Below are positions 46,577 through 56,067 of a DNA stretch of 64,000 nucleotides, in pieces (within the stretch, counting starts at the first letter, position 1; every line of letters starts with the position of its first letter). The notes beneath the pieces are model-generated. The model saw nothing but the letters and a program-made list of their open reading frames with translations, ran no database searches and had not been told where the DNA came from. A program made the translations under genes and the position numbers. Source of the DNA: Arthrobacter terrae (GTDB taxonomy: Bacteria; Actinomycetota; Actinomycetes; Actinomycetales; Micrococcaceae). Where the stretch lies: positions 62,001-126,000 of the forward strand of contig NZ_JADNYM010000004.1 in the NCBI RefSeq assembly GCF_015708085.1, written 5' to 3'.

Positions 46577-48985
46577 TTAAGACATCATGCTGCCCGATTC
46601 CTGCGGGCCGGCTGCTGCACTGGCGAGGCGCAGCCAAGTGTCCACAACGGTGTCCGGGTTCAGCGACACGGAATCGATGCCTTCGCCAACCAGCCACTGA
46701 GCAAAGTCCGCATGGTCGCTGGGCCCCTGCCCGCAGATCCCCACGTATTTCCCCCGGGCCTTGCAGGCCGTGATGGCCATGCTCAGCAGCTTCTTGACGG
46801 CGGGGTTGCGTTCATCAAAGCTGCCGGCGACTATGGCGGAATCGCGGTCCAGACCCAGGGTCAGCTGGGTCATATCGTTGGAGCCGATGGAGAACCCGTC
46901 GAAGTGGTCCAGGAATTCATCGGCCAGCAGTGCGTTGGCGGGCAGCTCGCACATCATGATGACCTCCAGCCCGTTTTCGCCGCGGCGCAGTCCGTTCTCC
47001 GCGAGCAGGTCGATCACGCCGCGGCCCTCGTCCAGGGTGCGCACAAAGGGGATCATCAGCTTGACGTTGGTCAGACCCATCTCATTGCGCACAAAGGACA
47101 GAGCCTCGCACTCCAGGTCGAAGCAGTCCCGGAAGGATGGCTCCAGGTAGCGGGAAGCGCCGCGGAAGCCGAGCATCGGGTTTTCTTCATGCGGCTCGTA
47201 GGCTGGTCCGCCAAGCAGGTTGGCGTACTCGTTGGACTTGAAGTCGGACATGCGCACAATCACCGGTTGCGGCGCGAACGCGGCGGCGATGGTTGCCACC
47301 CCTTCGGCCAGGCGCTTGATGTAGTAGTCGCGTGGACCGTCGTAAGCGGCAATCCGCTCCCGGATTTGCGCTGCCACGTCCGCCGGTTGTTCGTCCACGT
47401 TGAGGAGGGCCTTGGGGTGGATGCCGATCTGGCGGTTGATGATGAACTCCAGCCGGGCTAGGCCGACACCGTGGTTGGGCAGCTGCGCGAAAGCGAACGC
47501 CTGCTCCGGTGTGCCAACATTCATCATGACCTTAACCGGGGCCTCGGGCAGCTGGGTGACCTCGGTTTCCTGGACGCTGAAATCCAGAAGTCCTTCGTAG
47601 ATCAGCCCGGTCTCGCCTTCGGCGCAGGAGACGGTCACCTCGGTGCCGTCGGAGAGGATGTCCGTGACGTCTCCGGTGCCGACGACGGCGGGAATCCCCA
47701 GTTCGCGGGCGATGATCGCCGCGTGGCAGGTGCGTCCGCCCCGGTTGGTGACGATGGCGGACGCGCGCTTCATGATAGGTTCCCAGTCCGGGTCGGTCAT
47801 GTCCGCGACGAGGACGTCACCGGTTTCGAAGCCCGCCATCTGGTCGATGGCGGTGAGGATGCGGACGCGGCCGGCGCCAATGCGCTGTCCAATGGCACGG
47901 CCTTCGGACAGCACCCGGCCGGTCTCGTTCATGAGGAAGCGGCTGAGCCGGCCCGCGGGCCGACGGGACTGCACGGTCTCCGGGCGGGCCTGCAGAATGT
48001 AGAGGCCACCGTCGATTCCGTCTTTGCCCCATTCGATGTCCATGGGACGCCCGTAATGACGCTCGATGGCGAGGGCATGGCGCGCGAGCTGTTCGACGTC
48101 GTCGTCCGTGATGCTGAAGCGGTTCCGCAGGGCAGCCTCGACCGGCACAAAATCAATGGTGCGGCCGATGTCACGATTGGCCGTGTATGTCATCTGCAGC
48201 GCCTTCTCGCCCAGTCCGCGCTTGAGGATAGCGGGTCCGCCCGCCTCGAGAGCGGGTTTGTATACATAGAACTCGTCCGGGTTGACGGCGCCCTGGACCA
48301 CGGCCTCGCCGAGGCCGTAGGAGGAGGTGACGAAGACGGCGTCCTGGAACCCGGATTCGGTGTCCATGGTGAACATGACCCCGGATGCCCCGACGTCGGA
48401 ACGCACCATGCGCTGGACTCCGGCCGACAGCGCGACCTCGGCGTGCTCGAATTTGTGGTGCACCCGGTAGGCGATGGCACGGTCGTTGTAGAGCGACGCG
48501 AACACATCCTTGATGGCCAGCAGGATGTTGTCGATGCCCCGGACGTTCAAAAAGGTTTCCTGCTGCCCGGCGAAGGAGGCATCGGGAAGGTCTTCGGCCG
48601 TCGCGCTGGAACGGACAGCCCAGGAAAGGTCCGTTGAGCCCCCGTGCTTGTCCACCAACTTCTGGTAGGAGGTGCGGATCTGGGCTTCAAACTCCGGCCG
48701 GAAGGGCGTCTGCCGCATCAGGGTCCGAATTTCCTGGCCCGCCTCGGCCAAGGCAGTCACGTCATCGGTGTCCAGGCCGACCAGCCTGTCGGCAATCCTC
48801 CGGTCCAGGCCCGAGTCGGCCAGGAAGCTGCGATAGGCGTCCGCCGTGGTGGCGAACCCATCCGGCACCTGGACGCCGGCCGAGGTCAGGTTCGTTACCA
48901 TCTCACCGAGAGAGGCGTTCTTGCCGCCCACCCGATCCAAGTCCTTGAGTCCGAGTTCTGAGAACCACAGGATGTCTGTCGTCAT
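46577..48985 (-). CDS. ppsA: Phosphoenolpyruvate synthase (pyruvate, water dikinase)
   Basis: Converts pyruvate plus ATP to phosphoenolpyruvate, AMP and phosphate in gluconeogenesis. The 802-residue product has the ATP-grasp domain ([30 protein letters not shown]), the swivelling domain with phospho-histidine motif [21 protein letters not shown], whose first 20 residues are conserved, and a PEP-binding barrel ending [11 protein letters not shown] and [12 protein letters not shown] 48985 has AAAGGAG 8 nt upstream; the frame opens further upstream without similarity. Its regulator (DUF299) is the next gene upstream on the same strand, 147 bp away. Confidence 0.94.
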   Translation of the reverse strand: MTTDILWFSELGLKDLDRVGGKNASLGEMVTNLTSAGVQVPDGFATTADAYRSFLADSGLDRRIADRLVGLDTDDVTALAEAGQEIRTLMRQTPFRPEFEAQIRTSYQKLVDKHGGSTDLSWAVRSSATAEDLPDASFAGQQETFLNVRGIDNILLAIKDVFASLYNDRAIAYRVHHKFEHAEVALSAGVQRMVRSDVGASGVMFTMDTESGFQDAVFVTSSYGLGEAVVQGAVNPDEFYVYKPALEAGGPAILKRGLGEKALQMTYTANRDIGRTIDFVPVEAALRNRFSITDDDVEQLARHALAIERHYGRPMDIEWGKDGIDGGLYILQARPETVQSRRPAGRLSRFLMNETGRVLSEGRAIGQRIGAGRVRILTAIDQMAGFETGDVLVADMTDPDWEPIMKRASAIVTNRGGRTCHAAIIARELGIPAVVGTGDVTDILSDGTEVTVSCAEGETGLIYEGLLDFSVQETEVTQLPEAPVKVMMNVGTPEQAFAFAQLPNHGVGLARLEFIINRQIGIHPKALLNVDEQPADVAAQIRERIAAYDGPRDYYIKRLAEGVATIAAAFAPQPVIVRMSDFKSNEYANLLGGPAYEPHEENPMLGFRGASRYLEPSFRDCFDLECEALSFVRNEMGLTNVKLMIPFVRTLDEGRGVIDLLAENGLRRGENGLEVIMMCELPANALLADEFLDHFDGFSIGSNDMTQLTLGLDRDSAIVAGSFDERNPAVKKLLSMAITACKARGKYVGICGQGPSDHADFAQWLVGEGIDSVSLNPDTVVDTWLRLASAAAGPQESGSMMS

Positions 48986-49132
48986 GGTCATTGCTCCTTT
49001 GCAATCGGCGGCATGTGCGGCGCTGCCTCGGTGTTCGGCGGGCACGGGTTGAAAGCGTCCCCGTCCACCGTGGCAGGTTTCCCCCAAATTTTCCATGTGA
49101 CGTGTGCCACGCGCCTTTTGTGACACTTTTCT

Positions 49133-49951
49133 CTAATGTCTGAGCTGCATCCGCTGCAGGATGGTGGCAGCCATTTCCTCCACAGACACGCTGGCCGAAT
49201 TCAGGTAAGGAATCCCATGCGAGACATACAAAAGTTCGGCGCTGCGCAGCTCAAAGCCGCACTGGCGCAGCGAGGCGTACGGAGAGCCGCGACGACGTTC
49301 GGTGCGGACCTGGCTCAGGCGGAGGGGATTGGAGGTAAGGCCAAAGCACTTCCCAACAAGCGGCCGTAATGGCTTCGGGAGCCCCTCCTGTTCGAAATCC
49401 TCGTCCACGAGCGGGAAGTTCGCGGCGAAGATGCCGTGCTGCAGCGCCAGATACATGGTGGTGGGTGTCTTGCCGCAGCGGGAAGGGGCCACCAGAATGA
49501 TCTGGGCCTTTTCCAACGCCCGCAGACTCTGACCGTCATCATGTTCCATGGCGTATTCGACGGCAGTCATCCGGGATTGATAGCGGGCGGCGTTTCCCAG
49601 ACCATGCGCACGGCCCGGTTCGCCGCTGGCAGGGGTGCCAAGGGCCCGTTCCAGTTGGCCGACGTTCGTCCCGATAAGGTCCACCATCGTTCCCTTGCAT
49701 CGGGCCAGGGTCCGGCGGATGTCGCCGTTGACGGCGGTGGAAAAGACGATCGGTGCCGGGCCGCGGGCGGCGAGTTCATCGATGGTGTCCACGACTGCCT
49801 GCGCCTGTTCGACGGTCATGATGAAGGGGACCGTCGTGCGGTCAAAATTGTTGAAGGGGAACTGCGTCAGCAAGGTGTTGCCGAGCGTTTCTGCGGTGAT
49901 GCCCGTACTGTCCGAGAGGAAGTACACCGGGCGGGGAATCTCATCAGTCAT
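49133..49951 (-). CDS. ppsR: PEP synthase regulatory protein (DUF299 kinase/pyrophosphorylase)
   Basis: Bifunctional enzyme of 272 residues that inactivates PEP synthase by ADP-dependent phosphorylation of a threonine and reactivates it by phosphorolysis. Landmarks are VYFLSDSTGITAETLGN, the P-loop VAPSRCGKTPTTMYLA and NFPLVDEDF. ATG 49951 gives the family N-terminus; the longer frame from 50032 adds an unrelated 27 residues. Co-oriented with and just upstream of ppsA, as expected for a regulator-target pair. Confidence 0.94.
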   Translation of the reverse strand: MTDEIPRPVYFLSDSTGITAETLGNTLLTQFPFNNFDRTTVPFIMTVEQAQAVVDTIDELAARGPAPIVFSTAVNGDIRRTLARCKGTMVDLIGTNVGQLERALGTPASGEPGRAHGLGNAARYQSRMTAVEYAMEHDDGQSLRALEKAQIILVAPSRCGKTPTTMYLALQHGIFAANFPLVDEDFEQEGLPKPLRPLVGKCFGLTSNPLRLSQVRTERRRGSPYASLRQCGFELRSAELLYVSHGIPYLNSASVSVEEMAATILQRMQLRH

Positions 49952-50059
49952 GAACGCATTCTCCCCCAATGTCGCGGCGATGCCGTCAGTGGAGTTGAGT
50001 TCCGGTGGGGTGGGGAGCTTCGCGGGGTCCATGCGGATCAGGCCGTCGCATGGGCTGTA

Positions 50060-50640
50060 TCGGCAGCATGGCGGTTTCTTGGCGGGTGTGCCCGGAGTCC
50101 TCGATGCCTTCGGCGATGTGGGCTAGGTGTTCGGGGATGTCGCGGCCCTTTTTGTGCATGGCGGTGGCCCAGAGGCGTCCGGTCCGGTAGGAGGAGCGCA
50201 CCAGCGGACGGGACATGATGCCCAGGGAGCGCATAGCGGAAGGCCGATCGGATGCGCTTGAAGATCCCGGCACCGTCTCCACATTGTGGGCGAAAAGCTC
50301 CGGGGCGGAATCGTAGATCACGGCGATATGCTCGGGCTTGCCGGAGAAGTCAGGGATGAGCAACTCGACGCCCGTGTTCGGGTTCAGCTCGTGGATCTTG
50401 CACACCGGCTCGGCGTAGGGCCAGACGCCCTCATCGGCCAGGTCGCCGGGGGCATTCGGATCCGCCGATGAGGAACGTCGCCTCCCGGTCCTCCCATCAC
50501 TCAAAGATGCAGCTGGCCTCCTCTCATACAGTGTGCAGGCCCTGGCCCTTGACCAGGTTCTGGAGCTGGCGCTGGAATGCTGGCGACGGCGGCAACGAGG
50601 CCTTCTGCCGTCGGGGCCAGCACCCGTGTCGGTCGTTACC
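50060..50640 (-). pseudogene. lipA: Degraded lipoyl synthase gene (lipA remnant)
   Basis: Minus-strand pieces in order: [53 protein letters not shown]; then [48 protein letters not shown]; then [38 protein letters not shown]. All match lipoyl synthase. The radical-SAM CxxxCxxC core and most of the barrel are deleted. Two cysteines of the auxiliary cluster are now TGA. No function is possible. An intact lipA must be elsewhere. Confidence 0.9.
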
Positions 50641-51619
50641 CGATGATGCGGTAACCGGTGCCATCGGATTCGATATGCACGGGCATATCGGTCGTACCCA
50701 GCTGGCGCATCGTGGCAACTCCGAGACCAAGAAGTCCGGAACGACTCCCTTTTGGGTTCCACGAAACTGTTCGGGATAGATTATGGACGGTTACCAGTAG
50801 CATGCTGGGCTCTGGCGGAAACAAGTACTTGGAACCCGCTGGTATCCGAAGGAAGCTCCTCGAGCGGTCCTTCTCGGTTATGGGCTGGGAAGGAACGCTG
50901 CCGCTATGTCCGGAAGGGGGAGGAATTACGGGCGCTGCAAGCGACTTCACAGATTTTTCGACGGGGGAGCCAGGATCTAAAGGTCCGGCGATGGCGGGCG
51001 AATTCGGGCCCTTCCTAAGCTTGTGGTTTCGAAACCCGTGGTGCTTGTCCCCGAGTCCTGGCACGTGGACGTTTGCGAATGGAGCCACACGGTAGGGATC
51101 ATAAAGTCCGGTTTTTAGCTCGCCAGGAAGACGATCAGCAAAACCACGGATCATCTTGGCCTCAATGGCGTGGACATCGCCATCGGCCGGAGCGTAGTGG
51201 ACGAATAGGGACGGCAGGGCCCGAAGCGCCTTGAGCCACCACCCGCCACTGTGCGGAGACCTCGCGCCGATAAGTGTCGAGTGGTACTGCTGGATGCGCT
51301 TTGACAGAGACGTTCCCGCGAGCCCAATGTACAGAACCGGCTCGTCGGCCAGCCAGAATTGTTGAAGACGCGCCTCAAATGCAAGTGCGGTGGCGGCCTG
51401 AGCATCTATTGAAAAGTCACCGCATATCTTCACGAGGTCTTCGTAAGCCTGATTGTCAAAGGGCAATTGCGGGATGCCACTGGCCGTGGAATGAATGTCG
51501 GACGTTGTCGAGACCACGTAGACTCCCGGGCGATCTTCGGGCACGCGCTCACCCCAGTGGACACATCCTGCGGGCCTAAGCGAGGCATCGCCGAATACTT
51601 CATCAACGGAAACTGGCAT
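50636..51619 (-). CDS. GIY-YIG-like nuclease domain protein, full length
   Basis: A 327-residue protein not assignable to a named family. Residues ~30-175 resemble a GIY-YIG nuclease: GVYVVST (GIY-like), [18 protein letters not shown] (YIG plus the usual arginine after it) and a likely metal-binding Glu in [17 protein letters not shown]. The C-terminal ~110 residues include [20 protein letters not shown] and may be a separate domain. ATG 51619 lies 6 nt after TAGACT, so it looks leaderless. It diverges from the PLD-helicase gene 89 bp away, suggesting a functional link. Its 5' part is duplicated at 45.7 kb. Confidence 0.72.
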   Translation of the reverse strand: MPVSVDEVFGDASLRPAGCVHWGERVPEDRPGVYVVSTTSDIHSTASGIPQLPFDNQAYEDLVKICGDFSIDAQAATALAFEARLQQFWLADEPVLYIGLAGTSLSKRIQQYHSTLIGARSPHSGGWWLKALRALPSLFVHYAPADGDVHAIEAKMIRGFADRLPGELKTGLYDPYRVAPFANVHVPGLGDKHHGFRNHKLRKGPNSPAIAGPLDPGSPVEKSVKSLAAPVIPPPSGHSGSVPSQPITEKDRSRSFLRIPAGSKYLFPPEPSMLLVTVHNLSRTVSWNPKGSRSGLLGLGVATMRQLGTTDMPVHIESDGTGYRIIG

Positions 51620-51647
51620 GTGGCGAGTCTAAAGGAAACAAGCCGCA
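50990..51647. repeat. 658-bp direct repeat, copy 2
   Basis: Second copy of 45743-46400. It contains the first 210 codons of the GIY-YIG-like gene plus 28 bp upstream. Because the gene continues intact beyond the repeat here, this is probably the parent copy. Confidence 0.92.
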
Positions 51648-51708
51648 AACTGCTCTTGCCTTCGCGTCGTCACGCTTCCACATCGTCGTTCTCCATTAGC
51701 CTGGCCAA

Positions 51709-54700
51709 GTGAACACTTTCGTTGGGGGAACAAACGAGGACCGAATCGCTGATCCGCTGGTGCAGGGCCTCTACGAGTCGCTTCACACCGACGGTCTGGC
51801 TGCTCGGTTGGCCGCCCAGCCGGATCTCACTTCCACATTCGAAAAGGTCGACGACGACACCTCCCCGGAGGTCCTGGCACGCCACGTCAGCGAACTGGCA
51901 CGGGTCGCGCTTGCACAAGCGAAACCGGAACACAGGGTCGCCCTGGCAAACAATCTCCTGCAGGCGCTGCAGCATCCGGACACCATCCACCCGGGTCCGC
52001 AGGAACTGAGATCCCTCGCCGCTCCGGCGGGCCTGCGTCGCCGTAATCTCCGCCGCCCCACCACCAGGCTCAGCGACGCCGCCCTGCTCACCAACGGCAA
52101 GGATGATCCGAACCTCGCCGCGGAGATCCGCGCCGAAATGGCGTCGGCCAGCCGGGTTGATCTGCTCTGCGCCTTCATCCGCTGGACAGGGCTTCGTTTG
52201 CTGGAACCGGCACTGGAGGAGCTGCGGGGGAGGGGCATCCGCCTTCGGGTTCTGACCAGCACCTATATGGGTGCCACTGAACGCCGGGCCATCGATGATC
52301 TGGTGACCAAGTACGGCGCCGAGGTCAGGATCAACTATGAAACCCACGCCACGCGCCTGCACGCCAAGGCATGGCTCTTCCGCCGCAGCACCGGTTTCGA
52401 TACGGCCTACGTGGGCAGTTCAAACCTCAGCGCCGCGGCCATGCTGGACGGCCTCGAATGGAACGTCCGGCTGTCCTCGGTGGGCACGGCGCGATTGCTG
52501 CAGAAATTTGAAATCACCTTTGACAGCTATTGGGAGCAGCGGGCCTTTCAGCCCTACGATCCGGGGAACGACGGCGACAAGCTGGACGCCGCGCTCGCCC
52601 GCAACGGCGGCCGAGCAGCCAGCCGGCCGGACACTTTCACGGGTCTGGAGGTGCAGCCTTACCTTCATCAGCAGGAGATGCTCGAGGACCTTGAATCGGC
52701 GCGCGCAATCCACGGCCGGCACCGCAATCTGCTAGTCGCCGCGACCGGCACCGGCAAGACAGTTGTCGCCGCACTGGATTACCAGCGGCTGTGCGCAGCA
52801 GCCGGCCGGGACCTGACGCTGCTCTTCGTCGCGCATCGGCAGGAGATCCTCAAGCAATCCCTGGCCACCTACCGGAACGTCCTACAGAGTGGCTCATTCG
52901 GTGAGCTCTACGTTGGTGAGCACAAGCCCAAGGATTGGAAGCACGTCTTCGCCAGCGTGCAGTCCCTGGCTGCCCTCGGGATCGGGACCATCGAACCGGG
53001 CCAGTTCGACGTCGTCGTGATTGACGAATTCCACCATGCGCAGGCGCCCACCTACCGGGCCATTCTGGAGCACCTGCAGCCACAGGAACTGCTCGGTCTG
53101 ACGGCCACTCCGGAGCGCGGCGACGGGATCAACGTCGCGGACCAGTTCTTCAGCGGCCGGACCGCCAGCGAGCTGCGCCTGTGGGATGCGCTGGAGGCGG
53201 ATCTGCTGGTCCCGTTCCACTATTTTGGGGTGGCCGACGACGTCGACCTGAGCCAGGTGGAGTGGAAGCGCGGCAACTATGACACCGGGCAGCTGGACCG
53301 GCTCTACACCGGCAATGATGCCCGCGCGGCCAAGGTCATCAAAGAGCTCCGCGACAAGGTCACCAGCACCGATGGCATGCGTGCGCTCGGTTTCTGCGTG
53401 TCCGTGCAGCACACGCACTACATGGCCGAGGTCTTCAACGCCGCCGGTATCGCTGCCGTCGCCGTGTCCGGGCAGACGCCCGACGACGAACGTGCGGCCG
53501 CGCTGTCGCGGCTCAGGAGCCGCGAACTGAACGTGATCTTCGCCGTCGACCTCTTCAACGAAGGTCTCGATCTGCCCGAGGTGGATACGATCATGCTGCT
53601 GCGGCCTACCCAAAGTGCCACCGTCTTCCTGCAGCAGCTGGGCCGCGGGTTGCGCCGGGCCAAGGACAAGTCTGTGCTTACCGTGCTCGACTACATCGGC
53701 CAGCAGCGCCGTGAGTTCCGCTTCGACGCCAAGTACCGCGCCTTGACCGGGCTCAGCAGGAAGGCCTTGGAAAAAGCCGTCATCGACGAATTCCCGTTCC
53801 TGCCGTCCGGCTCGCAAATTGTGCTGGACCGGGTGGCTCAACAGATAGTGCTGGCGAATATCAAAGCCCAGCTGAGGTTCAACCGGGCCCAGCTCGTTAC
53901 CGACGTGCGCTCGCATGCCGAACTGCTGCTCGAAGACTTCCTGCGCGAATCGGGCAATTCGCTGCAGGACGTGTACAGGAAGACCGGCGATTCCTGGACC
54001 GCGCTGTTGCGCGACGCCGGTCTGCTCGAGGACGGCCGGATGGCCAGTGGCGATCAGCTTGCCTACATCGACCGTCCGGTACCGGTTGCGGCTGGGCCCG
54101 AACGTTCCATTGCCGAAGAACTTCTTGTTCTCAAGCGCATGACCCAATTGCTCTGTATTGACGATCCCGAACGGGCCGATGCTTATACCCGGCTCACCTC
54201 GCCCGGCGCTCAACGCTACGACGACCTTGGACTGCGCGAACAGACCTTTGCCCGGATGCTCTTCTTCGCGCTCTGGCCCGAAGCCGGCGGCTTCACCTCC
54301 TACGACGAAGGCATTGATTATCTTCGCCAGTTCCCGCATGCCTGCGCCGAAATCCAGCAGCTGGCAGCGCTGGGTCTCAAGCGCTCGCGGTATGCGCCCA
54401 AGGGCTTGGGGCATGGACTTCAACACATTCCGCTCTACTCCCACGCCACCTATCGCCGTGAAGAGATCCTCGCAGCCCTCGGATTTTTGTCCGTGCATGG
54501 CCGGAAAGCCCGGCACCGCGAGGGCGTTGCCTGGAGCGCGGAGACCAAGACGGACGCGTTCTTCGTGACCCTGGAGAAGGACGTCAAGGACCGCGCCGCG
54601 TCCATCATGTACAAGGACTACGCGCTCAGTGAGGACCTGTTCCACTGGGAATCACAGAACTCCACCTCGCCCGAAAGTCCTGTTGGGCAGCGGTACCTGG

Positions 54701-54903
54701 ACCACAAGGCATTCGGTTCCCAGATCCTGTTCTTTACCCGGGCCCGCGAAAACGACGACACTGGCATGACCATGCCGTACACCTGCCTCGGGCAGGTCGA
54801 CTATGTGCAGCACTCGGGATCAAAGCCAATCGCCATCACCTGGAAGCTGCAGCGGCCGATGCCTGCGGACGTGTTTGTATCGGCGAGTGCGGTGGCCCAA
54901 TGA
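51709..54903 (+). CDS. PLD nuclease-SF2 helicase-DUF3427 protein
   Basis: Single protein of 1064 residues with defence-type architecture. The N-terminal phospholipase D-like domain has THATRLHAKAWLF (HxK, about 215-222) and AYVGSSNLS. The SF2 helicase has Walker A ATGTGKT (about 345), DEAD-like DEFHHA (about 437) and QLGRGLRRAKDK. The C-terminal DUF3427 includes SPVGQRYLDHKAFGSQILFF. GTG 51709 lies 6 nt after TAGCCT, so the mRNA may be leaderless. It overlaps the zinc-finger gene by 4 bp. A role in anti-phage restriction is likely but unproven. Confidence 0.88.
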   Translation: MNTFVGGTNEDRIADPLVQGLYESLHTDGLAARLAAQPDLTSTFEKVDDDTSPEVLARHVSELARVALAQAKPEHRVALANNLLQALQHPDTIHPGPQELRSLAAPAGLRRRNLRRPTTRLSDAALLTNGKDDPNLAAEIRAEMASASRVDLLCAFIRWTGLRLLEPALEELRGRGIRLRVLTSTYMGATERRAIDDLVTKYGAEVRINYETHATRLHAKAWLFRRSTGFDTAYVGSSNLSAAAMLDGLEWNVRLSSVGTARLLQKFEITFDSYWEQRAFQPYDPGNDGDKLDAALARNGGRAASRPDTFTGLEVQPYLHQQEMLEDLESARAIHGRHRNLLVAATGTGKTVVAALDYQRLCAAAGRDLTLLFVAHRQEILKQSLATYRNVLQSGSFGELYVGEHKPKDWKHVFASVQSLAALGIGTIEPGQFDVVVIDEFHHAQAPTYRAILEHLQPQELLGLTATPERGDGINVADQFFSGRTASELRLWDALEADLLVPFHYFGVADDVDLSQVEWKRGNYDTGQLDRLYTGNDARAAKVIKELRDKVTSTDGMRALGFCVSVQHTHYMAEVFNAAGIAAVAVSGQTPDDERAAALSRLRSRELNVIFAVDLFNEGLDLPEVDTIMLLRPTQSATVFLQQLGRGLRRAKDKSVLTVLDYIGQQRREFRFDAKYRALTGLSRKALEKAVIDEFPFLPSGSQIVLDRVAQQIVLANIKAQLRFNRAQLVTDVRSHAELLLEDFLRESGNSLQDVYRKTGDSWTALLRDAGLLEDGRMASGDQLAYIDRPVPVAAGPERSIAEELLVLKRMTQLLCIDDPERADAYTRLTSPGAQRYDDLGLREQTFARMLFFALWPEAGGFTSYDEGIDYLRQFPHACAEIQQLAALGLKRSRYAPKGLGHGLQHIPLYSHATYRREEILAALGFLSVHGRKARHREGVAWSAETKTDAFFVTLEKDVKDRAASIMYKDYALSEDLFHWESQNSTSPESPVGQRYLDHKAFGSQILFFTRARENDDTGMTMPYTCLGQVDYVQHSGSKPIAITWKLQRPMPADVFVSASAVAQ

Positions 54904-55196
54904 CCCATACAACTTTCACGTGTCCCATTTGTGGCGCGGACTTCGACGAGAAGAAACTCGCAAATGTGCTACCGCAACACCAGGGGAACGACCTTGGCGA
55001 CTGTGCGCTGTCCGGGATAGGCATCGAAAGAATTCGAGGGGCCCTTGGCGGCCGCGCTCGACCCAAAGAGGTCGTCGTGGATGATCTGACGGCCGTGGGC
55101 CGGTGTCCGGTTTGCGGAAAAACCAAGGAGCTCGCCCACCATTCTAGGCGGGTGGCTAACCATATGTTGCCCAATGGGACTCTGTCTGGGCAGTAA
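54900..55196 (+). CDS. Small two-site zinc-finger protein coupled to the PLD-helicase
   Basis: A 98-residue protein with two apparent zinc sites: CPIC (Cys8, Cys11) with His27 and Cys35, and CPVC (Cys69, Cys72) with His80/81 and His88. ATG overlaps the helicase stop (ATGA), so translation is coupled and the two proteins probably work together. No named family is recognised. It could be an HNH-like remnant or a DNA-binding subunit; there is no clear HNH catalytic core. Function unknown. Confidence 0.7.
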   Translation: MTHTTFTCPICGADFDEKKLANVLPQHQGNDLGDCALSGIGIERIRGALGGRARPKEVVVDDLTAVGRCPVCGKTKELAHHSRRVANHMLPNGTLSGQ

Positions 55197-55429
55197 GTGG
55201 GAAGCCGAGAACATACGCGTCCGTTAGCCTCGTCAACCTCCCTACGGCACCGTGAACCGGGCTCGGACAGCTGGCAAATACGGCGTGATGGTACGGGTAG
55301 TCCGGGTAGGTGGTACCGCTGGTTTCAGGGACCCGGTACTGGCCAGAAAGCGTCGTCGTGGGTTTCTGGCCAGTGCCCGGTTGTGACCGTCACCGGTCGG
55401 GGTGGTGGTGTTCCGCCGGGGTGTTGTTG

Positions 55430-55710
55430 CTATTCCCAGTGGTCTTTGGCGTCGCGGGCTTCTTGGGCGTGCAGGCGGCGCATGTCGATGACGCCGACGT
55501 TTATCCTGCGGTCCCAGGTGGCGAGTCGGTTCACGATTGAATCGGCAGCATTTTTTCCGGCAGGCTCTCGATCCAGTAGCCTGGTCCGGATTGGCTGGCG
55601 ATCATGGTTGGCAGGCGTTGGTCGCGGTTGACCAGGACGGTGAACAGGTCGTTCGCTGCTGTCTCATCGATGCTGATGGTGAGGAAGGCATCTAATGTGA
55701 AGCAAAAAAT
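55430..55710 (-). pseudogene. IstB/DnaC-like ATPase, C-terminal fragment
   Basis: Minus strand reads ISIDETAANDLFTVLVNRDQ then RLPTMIASQSGPGYWIESLP, slips by one base in AAAAAA (about 55548-55553), and continues AADSIVNRLATWDRRINVG to DAKDHWE and a stop at 55430. This is the C-terminal part of the IS21-helper type ATPase. Walker motifs and the N-terminal half are missing. A fossil of a mobile element. Confidence 0.75.
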
Positions 55711-55713
55711 TGT

Positions 55714-55770
55714 GCGAAGTTCAGAAGTCCTGGCCCGTCGCCAGGACACGAGTAGTTAGTTTCACTTCGC
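55714..55770. repeat. Inverted GCGAAGT motifs between mobile-element fossils
   Basis: TTGTGCGAAGT (55710-55720) and, on the opposite strand, TTATGCGAAGT (ending at 55764) share 10 of 11 bases and face each other. They lie between the IstB-like and recombinase fragments and may be element-end or recombinase-binding sites. Confidence 0.4.
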
Positions 55771-55837
55771 ATAACTCATTCCTTTTCCGCCGCAGTTTGT
55801 CTTGGCAGGATGTCAAAACCGATTTGGAGGAATAGTT

Positions 55838-56067
55838 ATGAGACAGAACATTGACGAGGTTGCTTCCCAGGCAGACCGATTGCTAGCTGAATGGGGTTAC
55901 AAGATCGGTACGATCCAGCATTACAAAACAACGTGGACAAGATCAAAGGGTGGTGTTCCGAACGAGGCATTGAGTGCTTCGACACTGACCTAGAAAACCA
56001 AGTCATCGAAGACATGGGGCTGAATGATAACCCGCTTCGCGGCTTTGAGTGTAAGTGGATGGCGTAG
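55838..56067 (+). pseudogene. Tyrosine recombinase N-terminal fragment, frameshifted
   Basis: ATG 55838 with GGAGG upstream reads MRQNIDEVASQADRLLAEWG and YKIGTIQHYKTTW; after a one-base slip it continues NVDKIKGWCSERGIECFDTD and ends GFECKWMA at 56065-56067. This resembles the SAM-like N-terminal domain of phage/transposon integrases. The catalytic domain is absent. Base composition is more AT-rich than the neighbours, supporting transfer. Confidence 0.6.

Noticed and set aside
50500-50560. TGA codons at cysteine positions of lipA as possible selenocysteine
   Set aside because: The same gene has large deletions including the radical-SAM core, so the TGAs are best explained as decay.
45743-51647. 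658-bp repeat as an insertion sequence
   Set aside because: It contains only part of a nuclease-like gene, has no transposase, no terminal inverted repeats and no target duplication that I can see.
52894-54645. Long minus-strand open frame (583 codons) opposite the PLD-helicase
   Set aside because: No recognisable domain; antisense shadow of the well-supported helicase frame.
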